Origin: Streptomyces sp. NBC_00091
Lineage (GTDB): Bacteria; Actinomycetota; Actinomycetes; Streptomycetales; Streptomycetaceae
DNA length: 64,000 nt
Assembly (NCBI RefSeq): GCF_026343185.1
Contig: NZ_JAPEMA010000001.1
Span: 5,022,001-5,086,000 of the forward strand
Direction of reading: 5' to 3'
Under the pieces are notes generated by a model. That model made no database searches, was not told where the DNA came from, and saw only the letters and a program-made list of their open reading frames with translations. Shown here in pieces: positions 52,564-62,711 of this stretch. Each line of letters opens with the position of its first letter. Within the stretch, counting starts at the first letter, position 1. The position numbers were made by a program, and so were the translations under genes.

Positions 52564-53468
52564 TGGCCACGGCGAAGGACAAGTTGGTCGACGGGCTGTA
52601 CGGGCTCGGCTGGGCGGGCGTGAAGAAGCTCCCCGAGCCGGCGGCGGTGGCCCTCGGCCGCAAGATCGCGGACGTGGCGTGGAAGCGGCGCGGCAAGAGC
52701 GTGCTGCGGCTGGAGTCCAACCTGGCCCGGGTGGTGCCGGACGCGAGCCCCGAGCGGCTGCGCGAGCTGTCGCACGCGGGCATGCGTTCGTACATGCGCT
52801 ACTGGATGGAGTCCTTCCGGCTGCCCGCCATGGACCCGAAACGGTTCGGCGAGGACGTCCGGCTCGAGGACGACCACCTCCTGCGCGAGGCGATCGCCTC
52901 CGGGCGCGGGGTCATCGCGGCCCTGCCGCACCTGGCCAACTGGGACCTGGCCGGGGCCTGGGTCACCGGCCACCTGGGCGTTCCCTTCACCACCGTCGCC
53001 GAGCGGCTCAAGCCCGAATCCCTCTACGACCGCTTCGTGGCCTACCGGGAGAGCCTGGGCATGGAGGTCCTGCCGCACAACGGCGGCGCCTCCTTCGGCA
53101 CCCTGGCGCGCCGGCTGCGCTCCGGCGGGCTGATCTGCCTCGTCGCCGACCGGGACCTGTCGGCCTCCGGGGTCGAGGTGGACTTCTTCGGCGCCACGGC
53201 CCGGATGCCCGCCGGGCCCGCGCTGCTGGCGCAGCAGACCGGGGCGGTCCTGCTGCCGGTCACCCTGTACTACGGGGACTCCCCGAAGCTGTACGGCCGG
53301 TTCCACCCCGAGGTGGAGGTGCCGAAGCAGGGCACGCGGACCGAGAAGACCGCCGCCATGACCCAGGCGGTGGCGGACGCCTTCGCGTCGGGGATCGCCG
53401 AGCACCCGGAGGACTGGCACATGCTGCAGCGCTTGTGGCTCGACGACCTGGAGGAGCGCCAGCAGTGA
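52563..53468 (+). CDS. patA: Phosphatidylinositol mannoside acyltransferase (PatA-type)
   Basis: It acylates the mannose of phosphatidylinositol mannoside on the inner face of the membrane. The 301-residue protein belongs to the lipid A lauroyltransferase-like family: catalytic H-x4-D in ALPHLANWDLAGAW (about residues 120-133), VAERLKPESLYDRFVAYRESLGMEVLPHNGG, and FFGATARMPAGPALLAQQTGA. It shares one base with pgsA and overlaps pimA by four. No signal peptide; a hydrophobic surface helix would bind membrane. The context makes the PIM role more likely than lipid A chemistry. Confidence 0.92.
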   Translation: MATAKDKLVDGLYGLGWAGVKKLPEPAAVALGRKIADVAWKRRGKSVLRLESNLARVVPDASPERLRELSHAGMRSYMRYWMESFRLPAMDPKRFGEDVRLEDDHLLREAIASGRGVIAALPHLANWDLAGAWVTGHLGVPFTTVAERLKPESLYDRFVAYRESLGMEVLPHNGGASFGTLARRLRSGGLICLVADRDLSASGVEVDFFGATARMPAGPALLAQQTGAVLLPVTLYYGDSPKLYGRFHPEVEVPKQGTRTEKTAAMTQAVADAFASGIAEHPEDWHMLQRLWLDDLEERQQ

Positions 53469-54631
53469 AGATCGGCATCGTGTGCCCGTACTCGTGGGAC
53501 GTCCCGGGCGGCGTCCAGTTCCACATCCGTGACCTGGCGGAGCACCTGATCCGCCGGGGCCACGAGGTGTCGGTGCTGGCCCCGGCGGACGACGAGACCC
53601 CGCTGCCCCCCTACGTGGTCTCGGCGGGACGGGCGGTGCCGGTGCCGTACAACGGGTCGGTGGCCCGGCTGAACTTCGGCTTCCTCTCGGCGGCCCGGGT
53701 GCGGCGCTGGCTGCACGACGGGGTGTTCGACGTGATCCACATCCACGAGCCGGCCTCCCCGTCCCTGGGGCTGCTGTCCTGCTGGGCGGCTCAGGGGCCG
53801 ATCGTGGCGACGTTCCACACCTCCAACCCGCGTTCCCGGGCGATGATCGCCGCGTACCCGATCCTCCAGCCGGCGCTGGAGAAGATCAGCGCCCGGATCG
53901 CGGTGAGCGAGTACGCCCGGCGCACGCTGGTGGAACACCTCGGCGGGGACGCCGTGGTCATCCCCAACGGGGTCGACGTGGACTTCTTCGCCAAGGCCGA
54001 CCCGAACCCGTCCTGGTCCGGCCGGACCCTCGGCTTCATCGGCCGCATCGACGAACCCCGCAAGGGCCTGCCCGTCCTCATGGCGGCCTTCCCCCGCATC
54101 GTGGAGGAGTGCCCGGACGTACGGCTCCTCGTGGCGGGCCGCGGCGACGAGGAGGAGGCGGTGGCCTCGCTGCCGGCGGAGCTGCGCTCGCGCGTGGAGT
54201 TCCTCGGCATGGTCTCCGACGAGGACAAGGCGCGCCTGCTGCGCAGCGTGGACGTCTACGTCGCCCCCAACACCGGCGGCGAGAGCTTCGGGATCATCCT
54301 CGTCGAGGCCCTGTCGGCCGGGGCGGCGGTACTGGCCTCGGACCTCGACGCCTTCGCCCAGGTACTGGACCAGGGCGCCGCGGGGGAGCTGTTCGCCAAC
54401 GAGGACGCCGGCTCGCTGGCCGCGGCGGCGGTCGCCCTGCTCCGCGACCCGGCCCGGCGCGCGGAGCTGAGCGCCCGCGGCTCGGCGCACGTACGCCGCT
54501 TCGACTGGTCGACGGTCGGCGCCGACATCCTGGCCGTCTACGAGACCGTGACCGACGGCGCGGCCGCCGTCGCCACCGACGAGCGCGTCCCCCTCCGCAC
54601 CCGCCTCGGCTTCTCGCGGGACACCCACTAG
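53465..54631 (+). CDS. pimA: Phosphatidylinositol alpha-mannosyltransferase
   Basis: A GT4 glycosyltransferase adding the first mannose from GDP-mannose to phosphatidylinositol. The 388-residue protein opens with CPYSWDVPGGVQFHIRDLAEHL, and the donor-site EX7E region is NTGGESFGIILVEALSAGAAVLASDLDAF. IPNGVDVDFF and GFIGRIDEPRKGLPVLM are other GT4 markers. GTG 53465 overlaps patA (GTGA). The three genes form one transcript for PIM synthesis. The C-terminal tail is basic. Confidence 0.93.
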   Translation: MKIGIVCPYSWDVPGGVQFHIRDLAEHLIRRGHEVSVLAPADDETPLPPYVVSAGRAVPVPYNGSVARLNFGFLSAARVRRWLHDGVFDVIHIHEPASPSLGLLSCWAAQGPIVATFHTSNPRSRAMIAAYPILQPALEKISARIAVSEYARRTLVEHLGGDAVVIPNGVDVDFFAKADPNPSWSGRTLGFIGRIDEPRKGLPVLMAAFPRIVEECPDVRLLVAGRGDEEEAVASLPAELRSRVEFLGMVSDEDKARLLRSVDVYVAPNTGGESFGIILVEALSAGAAVLASDLDAFAQVLDQGAAGELFANEDAGSLAAAAVALLRDPARRAELSARGSAHVRRFDWSTVGADILAVYETVTDGAAAVATDERVPLRTRLGFSRDTH

Positions 54632-54649
54632 CGGGTAGTGTCGCCGCCC

Positions 54650-55192
54650 GTGATCGAAAACCTTGTCTGGATCGCGGTGGCGCTGGCCGTCGTCGGGGTC
54701 TACCTCAGCTGGACCGCGGGGCGGCTGGACCGGCTCCACACCCGGATGGACGCCGCCCGGGCCGCCCTCGACGCGCAGCTCGTACGGCGGGCCTCGGTGG
54801 TGCTGGAGGTGGCCACCTCCGGGGTGCTGGACCCGGCCTCCTCCCTCGTGCTGTACGAGGCCGCGCACGCGGCGCGGCAGGCCGAGGAGGAGCACCGCGA
54901 GGTCGCCGAGAGCGAGCTCAGCCAGGCGCTGCGCGCGGTGTTCGCCGACGCGGACCAGGTCGAGGTGCTGAAGGCGGCCCCGGGCGGCGAGGAGGCCGCC
55001 GAGGAGCTGGCCGCGGCGGTGCGCCGGGTGCCCATGGCGCGGCGGTTCCTCAACGACGCCGTACGGGCCGCCCGCGCGTTGCGCCGCCATCGCAAGGTCC
55101 GCTGGTTCAGACTGGCCGGACATGCGCCCTTCCCGCTCGCCTTCGAAATGGACGACGAGCCTCCGGCGGACCTCGCCGACCGCCCCGCCTAG
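54650..55192 (+). CDS. N-terminally anchored membrane protein downstream of pimA
   Basis: A 180-residue protein with one N-terminal helix, NLVWIAVALAVVGVYLSW, then a long charged helical domain (RLDRLHTRMDAARAALDAQLVRRASVVLEV, EEEHREVAESELSQALRAVF) that looks LemA-like or coiled-coil, ending FRLAGHAPFPLAFEMDDEPP. GTG 54650 lies 8 nt after TAGTGT, a leaderless layout; an upstream in-frame GTG at 54638 is less likely. It follows the PIM operon and may have its own promoter. Function unknown. Confidence 0.8.
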   Translation: MIENLVWIAVALAVVGVYLSWTAGRLDRLHTRMDAARAALDAQLVRRASVVLEVATSGVLDPASSLVLYEAAHAARQAEEEHREVAESELSQALRAVFADADQVEVLKAAPGGEEAAEELAAAVRRVPMARRFLNDAVRAARALRRHRKVRWFRLAGHAPFPLAFEMDDEPPADLADRPA

Positions 55193-55213
55193 GGCCGCGG
55201 GGGACAAGTGAAA

Positions 55214-55253
55214 GAGCCACTGGCTCCACATTGGCCCTTGTAGTGGACTGGTC
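55214..55253 (+). promoter_or_regulatory. Candidate PdxR (MocR-type) operator of pdxST
   Basis: Three related 7-mers in the same direction, ACTGGCT (55219-55225), ATTGGCC (55230-55236) and ACTGGTC (55247-55253), and AGTGGACT (55242-55249) with its near-complement GAGCCACT (55214-55221), lie about 60-95 bp before pdxS. AGTGG-CT half-sites are like those I recall for actinobacterial PdxR. No pdxR gene is adjacent in the window. Confidence 0.35.
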
Positions 55254-55309
55254 GGTGGGGTTTTCTCAGCCGAGTAGTAGCCCGTCTTCCCTTCGAGTGA
55301 GGTCAACCC

Positions 55310-56227
55310 GTGAGCACGCTTCCCACCTCTTCCCAGTCCGCTGAGTCGGCCATCGGCACCTCCCGCGTCAAGCGCGGCATGGCCGAGCAGCTCAAGGGCG
55401 GCGTGATCATGGACGTGGTCAACGCCGAGCAGGCGAAGATCGCCGAGGACGCCGGCGCCGTGGCCGTCATGGCCCTGGAGCGGGTCCCCGCCGACATCCG
55501 CAAGGACGGCGGCGTGGCCCGCATGTCCGACCCCAACATGATCGAAGAGATCATCGAGGCCGTCTCGATCCCGGTCATGGCCAAGTCCCGCATCGGCCAC
55601 TTCGTCGAGGCCCAGGTCCTGCAGTCCCTCGGTGTCGACTACATCGACGAGTCCGAGGTCCTGACCCCGGCCGACGAGGTCAACCACTCCGACAAGTGGG
55701 CCTTCACCACCCCCTTCGTCTGTGGCGCCACCAACCTGGGCGAGGCCCTGCGCCGCATCGCCGAGGGCGCGGCCATGATCCGTTCTAAGGGCGAGGCCGG
55801 CACCGGCAACGTCGTCGAGGCCGTCCGCCACCTGCGCCAGATCAAGAACGAGATCGCCAAGCTGCGCGGCTTCGACAACAACGAGCTGTACGCCGCCGCC
55901 AAGGAGCTGCGCGCCCCGTACGAGCTCGTCAAGGAGGTCGCCGAGCTCGGCAAGCTCCCGGTCGTGCTGTTCTCCGCCGGTGGCGTCGCCACCCCGGCCG
56001 ACGCCGCCCTGATGCGCCAGCTCGGCGCCGAGGGCGTCTTCGTCGGCTCCGGCATCTTCAAGTCGGGCGACCCGGCCAAGCGCGCCGCCGCCATCGTGAA
56101 GGCCACCACGTTCTACGACGACCCGAAGATCATCGCGGACGCGTCCCGCAACCTGGGCGAGGCCATGGTCGGCATCAACTGCGACACCCTCCCCGAGGCC
56201 GAGCGCTACGCCAACCGCGGCTGGTAA
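55310..56227 (+). CDS. pdxS: Pyridoxal 5'-phosphate synthase subunit PdxS
   Basis: With PdxT it makes pyridoxal phosphate from ribose 5-phosphate, glyceraldehyde 3-phosphate and ammonia. The 305-residue barrel protein has [46 protein letters not shown], the HLS-like STHSDKW... region ([23 protein letters not shown]) and [20 protein letters not shown]. Active lysines sit in the first and third of these. GTG 55310 matches the family start. pdxT follows after 7 bp, and a candidate operator lies upstream. Confidence 0.97.
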   Translation: MSTLPTSSQSAESAIGTSRVKRGMAEQLKGGVIMDVVNAEQAKIAEDAGAVAVMALERVPADIRKDGGVARMSDPNMIEEIIEAVSIPVMAKSRIGHFVEAQVLQSLGVDYIDESEVLTPADEVNHSDKWAFTTPFVCGATNLGEALRRIAEGAAMIRSKGEAGTGNVVEAVRHLRQIKNEIAKLRGFDNNELYAAAKELRAPYELVKEVAELGKLPVVLFSAGGVATPADAALMRQLGAEGVFVGSGIFKSGDPAKRAAAIVKATTFYDDPKIIADASRNLGEAMVGINCDTLPEAERYANRGW

Positions 56228-56234
56228 CCACCTC

Positions 56235-56828
56235 ATGACGAACACACCCGTGATCGGTGTCCTGGCCCTCCAGGGCGACGTACGGGAGCACCTGATCGCC
56301 CTGGCATCGGCTGACGCCGTGGCCAGGCCGGTCCGGCGTCCCGAGGAGCTCGCCGAGGTCGACGCCCTGGTGATCCCCGGCGGCGAGTCCACGACCATGT
56401 CCAAGCTCGCCGTGCTCTTCGGCATGCTCGAGCCGCTGCGCGAGCGCGTGCGCGCCGGCATGCCGGTCTACGGCACCTGCGCCGGCATGATCATGCTCGC
56501 CGACAAGCTGCTGGACGGCCGTGACGACCAGGAGACGCTCGGCGGCATCGACATGATCGTGCGCCGCAACGCCTTCGGCCGCCAGAACGAGTCCTTCGAG
56601 GCGCAGGTCGACTTCTCGGGCATAGCGGGCGGTCCCGTCGAGGGCGTCTTCATCCGCGCCCCGTGGGTCGAGTCGGTCGGCGCCGCCGCCGAAGTGCTCG
56701 CCACGTACGACGGCCACACGGTCGCCGTGCGCCAGGGCAACGTCCTCGCCACCTCGTTCCACCCCGAACTGACCGGGGACGACCGCGTCCACGCGTACTT
56801 CGTCGACATGGTGCGCGCGGGGCTGTAA
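56235..56828 (+). CDS. pdxT: Pyridoxal 5'-phosphate synthase glutaminase subunit PdxT
   Basis: It releases ammonia from glutamine and channels it to PdxS. The 197-residue class I glutaminase has [11 protein letters not shown], the nucleophile cysteine in [12 protein letters not shown] (about residue 80) and the His/Glu pair in [30 protein letters not shown] is the family start at ATG 56235. Co-transcribed with pdxS. Confidence 0.96.
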   Translation: MTNTPVIGVLALQGDVREHLIALASADAVARPVRRPEELAEVDALVIPGGESTTMSKLAVLFGMLEPLRERVRAGMPVYGTCAGMIMLADKLLDGRDDQETLGGIDMIVRRNAFGRQNESFEAQVDFSGIAGGPVEGVFIRAPWVESVGAAAEVLATYDGHTVAVRQGNVLATSFHPELTGDDRVHAYFVDMVRAGL

Positions 56829-56885
56829 CGGCGTCCCGGTAGGATCTGAGGCGAACATTGTTGGTGACGCGAAGGAGACAGGCAG

Positions 56886-57638
56886 ATGTCCGGCCACTCT
56901 AAATGGGCTACGACGAAGCACAAGAAGGCCGTGGTTGACGCCAAGCGCGGCAAGCTCTTCGCGAAGCTGATCAAGAACATCGAGGTCGCGGCCCGTATGG
57001 GCGGCGCCGACGTCGATGGCAACCCGACCCTCTTCGACGCCATCCAGAAGGCCAAGAAGAGCTCGGTACCGAACAAGAACATCGACTCCGCGGTCAAGCG
57101 CGGCGGCGGCCTCGAGGCCGGCGGCGCCGACTACGAGACGATCATGTACGAAGGCTACGGACCGAACGGTGTCGCGGTGCTCATCGAGTGCCTCACCGAC
57201 AACCGCAACCGTGCCGCGTCCGACGTGCGCGTCGCCATGACCCGCAACGGCGGTTCGATGGCCGACCCGGGCTCGGTCTCGTACCTGTTCAACCGCAAGG
57301 GCGTTGTCCTGCTGCCCAAGGGCGAGCTCTCCGAGGACGACGTCCTGGAGACGGTGCTCGAGGCCGGTGCCGAGGAGGTCAACGACCTCGGCGACAGCTT
57401 CGAGATCATCAGCGAGGCCACCGACATGGTCGCGGTCCGCACCGCGCTCCAGGAGGCGGGCATCGACTACGACTCGGCCGACTCCAACTTCCTGCCGACC
57501 ATGCAGGTCGAGCTGGACGAAGAGGGCGCGCGCAAGATCTTCAAGCTGATCGACGCGCTGGAGGACAGCGACGACGTGCAGAACGTCTTCGCCAACTTCG
57601 ACGTGTCGGACGAGGTCATGGAGAAGGTCGACGCCTGA
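56886..57638 (+). CDS. yebC: YebC/PmpR-family regulator (TACO1-like)
   Basis: A 250-residue three-domain protein, [37 protein letters not shown] being the invariant N-terminus. Members act as transcription regulators and as translation factors at proline-rich stretches. It is located immediately upstream of ruvC, as in many bacteria. ATG 56886 follows AAGGAGACAGGCAG, and a TAGGAT -10-like element is at 56840-56845. A 15-bp hairpin follows the gene. Confidence 0.95.
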   Translation: MSGHSKWATTKHKKAVVDAKRGKLFAKLIKNIEVAARMGGADVDGNPTLFDAIQKAKKSSVPNKNIDSAVKRGGGLEAGGADYETIMYEGYGPNGVAVLIECLTDNRNRAASDVRVAMTRNGGSMADPGSVSYLFNRKGVVLLPKGELSEDDVLETVLEAGAEEVNDLGDSFEIISEATDMVAVRTALQEAGIDYDSADSNFLPTMQVELDEEGARKIFKLIDALEDSDDVQNVFANFDVSDEVMEKVDA

Positions 57639-57661
57639 TTGGCGTTCGCACTCTCTCTCTT

Positions 57662-57696
57662 CGGCGGGCCGACAGGACACACCTGTCGGCCCGCCG
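57662..57696 (+). terminator. yebC terminator
   Basis: CGGCGGGCCGACAGG (57662-57676) pairs perfectly with CCTGTCGGCCCGCCG (57682-57696) around a 5-nt loop, followed by CTTTG. It separates yebC from ruvCAB. Confidence 0.85.
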
Positions 57697-57754
57697 CTTT
57701 GTCAGTGCCACCCGATAGCCTGCGCGGACAGGCAATCGAAAGGCAGGGGGGCAG

Positions 57755-58291
57755 GTGCGCGTACTCGGCGTGGACCCAGGGCTGACCAGGTGCGGTGTCG
57801 GCGTGGTCGAGGGAGTCGCCGGGCGGCCCCTGACCATGATCGGCGTCGGGGTCGTCCGGACTCCGGCCGAGGCCGAGCTGGGGGACCGGCTCGTCGCCAT
57901 CGAGGCCGGCATCGAGGAGTGGCTCGACGCGCACCGGCCCGAGGTCGTCGCCGTGGAGCGCGTCTTCAGCCAGCACAACGTCCGCACCGTCATGGGCACC
58001 GCCCAGGCCAGCGCCGTCGCCATGCTGTGCGCCGCGCGCCGCGGCATACCGGTGGCCCTGCACACCCCCAGTGAGGTCAAGGCCGCCGTCACCGGCAGCG
58101 GCCGCGCCGACAAGGCGCAGGTCGGAGCGATGGTGACCCGGCTGCTGCGGCTCGCCGAACCGCCCAGGCCGGCCGACGCCGCGGACGCCCTCGCCCTCGC
58201 CATCTGCCACATCTGGCGGGCCCCCGCCCAAAGCCGCCTCCAGCAGGCGGTCGCCCAGCACGCCACCGCCCTGAAAGGCCGTACCCGATGA
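57755..58291 (+). CDS. ruvC: Holliday junction resolvase RuvC
   Basis: A dimeric nuclease that cuts Holliday junctions during recombinational repair. The 178-residue protein has [18 protein letters not shown] with the first catalytic Asp, [22 protein letters not shown] with Glu, and [16 protein letters not shown] with the last two acids. GTG 57755 follows AAAGGCAGGGGGGCAG. It overlaps ruvA by four bases (GATGA). Confidence 0.96.
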   Translation: MRVLGVDPGLTRCGVGVVEGVAGRPLTMIGVGVVRTPAEAELGDRLVAIEAGIEEWLDAHRPEVVAVERVFSQHNVRTVMGTAQASAVAMLCAARRGIPVALHTPSEVKAAVTGSGRADKAQVGAMVTRLLRLAEPPRPADAADALALAICHIWRAPAQSRLQQAVAQHATALKGRTR

Positions 58292-58920
58292 TCGCCTTCG
58301 TGAGCGGCCCGGTCGCCGCGCTCGCCCCCACCCTGGCCGTGATCGAGGTCGGCGGTGTGGGGATGGCCGTCCAGTGCACGCCGAACACCATCGCCGGCCT
58401 GCGGATCGGGGAACAGGCCCGGCTGGCGACCTCGCTGGTCGTACGGGAGGACTCGCTCACCCTGTACGGCTTCGCGGACGACGACGAACGCCAGGTCTTC
58501 GAGCTGCTCCAGACCGCCAGCGGGGTCGGGCCGCGCGTGGCCCAGGCGATGCTCGGGGTGCACAGCCCGGACGCGCTGCGGCTGGCCATCTCCACCGGCG
58601 ACGCGAAGGCGCTGACGGCGGTGCCCGGCATCGGCCCGAAGGGCGCCCAGAAGCTGCTGCTGGAGCTCAAGGGCAAGCTGGGCGCCCCCCTGGGGGCCGG
58701 CGGGCTCGTCGGCGCGCAGCGGGCGGTCTCCGCCGGGCCCGCGCCCTGGACGGAGCAGCTCCAGGCGGCGCTCATCGGGCTCGGCTACGCCGCCCGGGAG
58801 GCCGACGAGGCGGTCTCCGCCGTGACCCCGCAGGCCGAGGCGGCCATCGCCGCCGGAGGCTCCGCCCCCGTGCCCCAGCTGTTGCGCGCCGCCCTCCAGT
58901 CCCTGAACCGCGCCCGCTGA
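58288..58920 (+). CDS. ruvA: Holliday junction branch-migration protein RuvA
   Basis: Binds the four-way junction and loads RuvB. The 210-residue protein has the OB domain ([32 protein letters not shown]), tandem helix-hairpin-helix motifs ([37 protein letters not shown]) and a C-terminal three-helix domain after a Gly/Ala linker. Translation is coupled to ruvC; ruvB follows 110 bp later. Confidence 0.96.
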   Translation: MIAFVSGPVAALAPTLAVIEVGGVGMAVQCTPNTIAGLRIGEQARLATSLVVREDSLTLYGFADDDERQVFELLQTASGVGPRVAQAMLGVHSPDALRLAISTGDAKALTAVPGIGPKGAQKLLLELKGKLGAPLGAGGLVGAQRAVSAGPAPWTEQLQAALIGLGYAAREADEAVSAVTPQAEAAIAAGGSAPVPQLLRAALQSLNRAR

Positions 58921-59030
58921 GCTGTTGCCCCGACGGGCGGGACCGGCGCCCTGGTGCCCGCCGCGCGGGGACGCCGCGGGGCGGGGCACCCGAGAGACGA
59001 CCGGAACGAGCGAGAAGGCAGACTGACACC

Positions 59031-60104
59031 GTGAACTGGGACGACGACACCGAGAACGCCGAGCCGGACCGGCTGGTCGCGGCCGCGGCCGACGGCGAGG
59101 ACACCGCCGTCGAGGCGGCCCTGCGCCCGAAGGACCTCGGCGAGTTCGTCGGCCAGGAGAAGGTCCGCCAGCAGCTGGACCTCGTCCTGAAGGCCGCCCG
59201 CCAGCGCGGCGCCACCGCCGACCACGTGCTGCTGTCCGGCGCGCCCGGCCTCGGCAAGACCACCCTCTCCATGATCATCGCCGCCGAGATGGGCGCGCCG
59301 ATCCGGATCACCTCCGGCCCCGCCATCCAGCACGCCGGAGACCTCGCCGCGATCCTCTCCTCCCTCCAGGAGGGCGAGGTCCTCTTCCTCGACGAGATCC
59401 ACCGCATGTCCCGGCCCGCCGAGGAGATGCTGTACATGGCCATGGAGGACTTCCGCGTCGACGTGATCGTCGGCAAGGGGCCCGGAGCCACCGCCATCCC
59501 CCTGGAGCTGCCGCCGTTCACCCTCGTCGGGGCGACGACCCGCGCCGGCCTGCTGCCCCCGCCGCTGCGGGACCGCTTCGGCTTCACCGGGCACATGGAG
59601 TTCTACGCCCCCGAGGAGCTGGAACGCGTCATTCACCGATCCGCCCGCCTCCTCGACGTGGAGATCGACACCGCCGGCGCAGCCGAGATCGCCGGCCGCT
59701 CCCGGGGCACCCCGCGCATCGCCAACCGGCTGCTGCGCCGGGTGCGCGACTACGCCCAGGTGAGGGCCGACGGGGTGATCACCCGTGAGGTGGCCGGCAC
59801 CGCCCTCCAGGTGTACGAGGTGGACGCGCGCGGGCTCGACCGGCTGGACCGGGGCGTGCTGGAGGCCCTGCTCAAGCTGTTCGGCGGCGGCCCCGTCGGG
59901 CTGTCCACCCTCGCCGTGGCCGTCGGCGAGGAGCGGGAGACCGTCGAGGAGGTCGCCGAGCCCTTCCTGGTACGGGAGGGTCTGCTCGCCCGCACCCCCC
60001 GCGGGCGGGTCGCGACCCCCGCCGCATGGGCTCACCTGGGGCTCGTCCCGCCGCAGCAGTCCGGCAGTGGATCAAGCGGACAACAGGGCCTGTTCGGGGC
60101 CTGA
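59031..60104 (+). CDS. ruvB: Holliday junction branch-migration ATPase RuvB
   Basis: An AAA+ ring motor of 357 residues. Walker [15 protein letters not shown] (about residues 70-83), Walker [11 protein letters not shown], sensor 1 LVGATTRAG, arginine finger region [17 protein letters not shown], and the C-terminal winged helix ([22 protein letters not shown]). GTG 59031 follows GAGAAGGCAG. The Ser/Gly C-terminal tail is short. Confidence 0.96.
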   Translation: MNWDDDTENAEPDRLVAAAADGEDTAVEAALRPKDLGEFVGQEKVRQQLDLVLKAARQRGATADHVLLSGAPGLGKTTLSMIIAAEMGAPIRITSGPAIQHAGDLAAILSSLQEGEVLFLDEIHRMSRPAEEMLYMAMEDFRVDVIVGKGPGATAIPLELPPFTLVGATTRAGLLPPPLRDRFGFTGHMEFYAPEELERVIHRSARLLDVEIDTAGAAEIAGRSRGTPRIANRLLRRVRDYAQVRADGVITREVAGTALQVYEVDARGLDRLDRGVLEALLKLFGGGPVGLSTLAVAVGEERETVEEVAEPFLVREGLLARTPRGRVATPAAWAHLGLVPPQQSGSGSSGQQGLFGA

Positions 60105-60268
60105 CGGCGCGGAGGTTAGACCGGTCAGGAACTGCGGTGCCATGCTGGGCGTTGTTCCATCCGTGCGGACTCGCCTAGACTCCGCCGATGCCGACCCTTC
60201 GGGTCGGCGTGCCCACCCCCGTAGAAATTGGCCGTCTCCCGTGCGGTCGTACGAAGGATCTCCGTCCC

Positions 60269-60754
60269 GTGAATCTCGTGACACTCCTCCCGTTCATCGT
60301 GCTCATCGGGGCGATGTTCCTGATGACCCGCTCCGCCAAGAAGAAGCAGCAGGCGGCCGCGCAGATGCGCAACGAAATGACGCCCGGTACCGGCGTCCGG
60401 ACCATCGGCGGCATGTACGCCACGGTCAAGGAGATCGGTGAGGACACGGTCACCCTCGAGGTGGCTCCCGGTGTCCACGCGATCTTCGCGAAGAACGCCA
60501 TCGGCGCCGTGCTGGACGACGAGGAGTACAACCGCATCGTCCACGGCACCCCCGATGACCTGACCATCGACACGCCGGTCGTTCCGGACGACGCATCCTC
60601 GCTGACCGAGGGCGACGCCCCGAAGACGGACGAGGCCCCCAAGCTCGACCTGGGCAAGAGCGACGAGCCCAAGGGCGACGAGCCGAAGGCCGACGAGCCG
60701 AAGGCCGAGGAGCCGAAGGACGGCAAGACCGACGGCGAGCCCGGCGCGAAGTAG
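60269..60754 (+). CDS. yajC: Preprotein translocase subunit YajC
   Basis: A 161-residue accessory subunit of the Sec translocase. One N-terminal membrane helix, VTLLPFIVLIGAMFLMTRSAKKKQQ, leads into the cytoplasmic beta domain MTPGTGVRTIGGMYATVKEIGEDTVTLEVAPGV. The C-terminus is a Lys/Asp/Glu/Pro repeat tail (DEPKGDEPKADEPK) of about 40 residues. GTG 60269 follows GAAGGATC; the mature N-terminus is hydrophobic as expected. secD is 151 bp downstream. Confidence 0.93.
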   Translation: MNLVTLLPFIVLIGAMFLMTRSAKKKQQAAAQMRNEMTPGTGVRTIGGMYATVKEIGEDTVTLEVAPGVHAIFAKNAIGAVLDDEEYNRIVHGTPDDLTIDTPVVPDDASSLTEGDAPKTDEAPKLDLGKSDEPKGDEPKADEPKAEEPKDGKTDGEPGAK

Positions 60755-60905
60755 CGTCCGGCAGGGGACCGCGGTGGCGTCCGACCGGCACTCGCCGCGG
60801 TTCCCGCAGTGAACTTCTGCGGGGGGCAGGGGTCCCCACCACACATTTCGTGGCCGTCCGCGCGCTGACCCGGCGCGGGACGGTTGGACAGGGAGATACG
60901 ACAAG

Positions 60906-62708
60906 GTGGCAGCACCGAAGAAGGGCCGGCGGCCCACGGGGGCTCAGGGGAGGCCGGGGCGCGCCCTGGCCTTCATCCTGATCGCGATGGTGGCGCTCAC
61001 CGCGGGGATGTTCCTCACGAAGCAGACGACCCCCCGCCTGGGCATCGACCTCGCGGGCGGTACGAGCATCACGCTCAAGGCCAAGAGCGAGCCCGGCAAG
61101 CCGGACGCCGTCAACGAGACCAACATGAACACGGCGGTCGGCATCATCGAGCGCCGCGTCAACGGTCTCGGCGTCTCGGAGTCCGAGGTCCAGACCCAGG
61201 GCCGCGACCACATCATCGTGAACATCCCCAAGGGGACGAACGAGCAGCAGGCGCGCGAGCAGGTCGGTACCACCGCCCAGCTGTACTTCCGCCCCGTGCT
61301 GGCCTTCGCCGACGGCGCCCCCGCCGCTCCGGAGACGAAGCCGAGCACGTCCCCGAGCCCCTCCGCGAGCGGTTCCGGCGCCCCGAAGACCGAGGGCAGC
61401 TCCAAGCCCTCCGCCCCGGCCACCCCGTCGTCCAGCGCCACTTCCCAGGGCCGTGTGCTCAGCGAGGCCCTCAAGGCCCCGGGCACCCCCACTCCCTCGC
61501 CCTCGGCGAGCGAGTCGAAGAAGGCAGACGACAGCAAGGCCACGCCCTCCGCCTCGGCCCCGGCCCCCGCTCCGACCCCGCCGGTGGACCCGGCCGTGGC
61601 AGACCTGCAGGCGAAGTTCGCCGCGCTGGACTGCACCAAGGAGGAGCAGCGCGCCGCCGCCGGCAAGGGCGTCAAGCCCGAGGACCCGATGCTCGCCTGT
61701 GGCCAGCGCGGCAACGCCTGGGGCAAGTGGGTCCTCGGTCCGGCCCAGGTCAACGGCCAGGACGTGAAGGACGCCAAGGGCGTCATCGACCAGCAGCGCG
61801 GTCAGTGGATCGTCACCATGCAGTTCACCGACAAGGGCGCCGACAAGTTCGCCAAGATCACCGGCGAGCTGGCCACCAAGCAGTCCCCGCAGAACCAGTT
61901 CGCGATCGTGCTCGACGGCGAGGTCATCTCCGACCCGTCCGTCAGCCAGGCGCTGACCGGTGGCAACGCCGAGATCTCCGGCGGCTTCACCCAGCAGTCC
62001 GCGCAGGACCTGGGCAACATGCTGTCGTACGGCGCCCTGCCGCTGTCCTTCCAGGAGGACAGCGTCACCACCGTCACCGCCGCGCTCGGCGGCGAGCAGC
62101 TGAAGGCCGGTCTCATCGCCGGCGCCATCGGTCTCGTGCTCGTGGTGATCTACCTGCTGGTGTACTACCGCGGTCTGGCCTTCATCGCCATCGTCAGCCT
62201 CCTGGTGTCCGCGATCCTCACGTACACGATCATGGCGCTGCTGGGCAAGGGCATCGGCTTCGCCCTGAACCTGCCCGCCGTCTGCGGCGCGATCGTCGCG
62301 ATCGGCATCACGGCCGACTCGTTCATCGTGTACTTCGAACGCATCCGGGACGAGATCCGCGAGGGCCGCACCCTGCGTCCGGCCGTCGAGCGCGCCTGGC
62401 CGCGTGCCCGGCGCACCATCCTGGTCTCCGACTTCGTGTCGTTCCTCGCCGCCGCGGTGCTCTTCATCGTCACCGTCGGCAAGGTCCAGGGCTTCGCCTT
62501 CACGCTGGGTCTGACGACCCTGCTCGACGTGGTCGTGGTGTTCCTGTTCACCAAGCCCGTCATGACCCTGCTGGCCCGTACGAAGTTCTTCTCCAGCGGG
62601 CACCCGTGGTCCGGGCTGGACCCCAAGCGGCTCGGCGCCAAGCCGCCGCTGCGCCGGTCCCGCCGCGGCGCGCCCGTCCCCGCCCCCGTCGACGCAAAGG
62701 AGGCGTGA
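60906..62708 (+). CDS. secD: Protein translocase subunit SecD
   Basis: With SecF it uses the proton gradient to pull exported proteins across the membrane. The 600-residue protein has TM1, the first periplasmic domain (GIDLAGGTSITLKAKS, LGVSESEVQTQGRDHIIVNIP), a Ser/Pro-rich low-complexity insert at about residues 137-228 typical of Streptomyces, then the conserved AIVLDGEVISDPSVSQALTGGNAEISG block and five helices with AVCGAIVAIGITADSFIVYFERIRDEIREG. GTG 60906 starts the protein. secF begins 3 bp after the stop. Confidence 0.95.
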   Translation: MAAPKKGRRPTGAQGRPGRALAFILIAMVALTAGMFLTKQTTPRLGIDLAGGTSITLKAKSEPGKPDAVNETNMNTAVGIIERRVNGLGVSESEVQTQGRDHIIVNIPKGTNEQQAREQVGTTAQLYFRPVLAFADGAPAAPETKPSTSPSPSASGSGAPKTEGSSKPSAPATPSSSATSQGRVLSEALKAPGTPTPSPSASESKKADDSKATPSASAPAPAPTPPVDPAVADLQAKFAALDCTKEEQRAAAGKGVKPEDPMLACGQRGNAWGKWVLGPAQVNGQDVKDAKGVIDQQRGQWIVTMQFTDKGADKFAKITGELATKQSPQNQFAIVLDGEVISDPSVSQALTGGNAEISGGFTQQSAQDLGNMLSYGALPLSFQEDSVTTVTAALGGEQLKAGLIAGAIGLVLVVIYLLVYYRGLAFIAIVSLLVSAILTYTIMALLGKGIGFALNLPAVCGAIVAIGITADSFIVYFERIRDEIREGRTLRPAVERAWPRARRTILVSDFVSFLAAAVLFIVTVGKVQGFAFTLGLTTLLDVVVVFLFTKPVMTLLARTKFFSSGHPWSGLDPKRLGAKPPLRRSRRGAPVPAPVDAKEA

Positions 62709-62711
62709 GAG

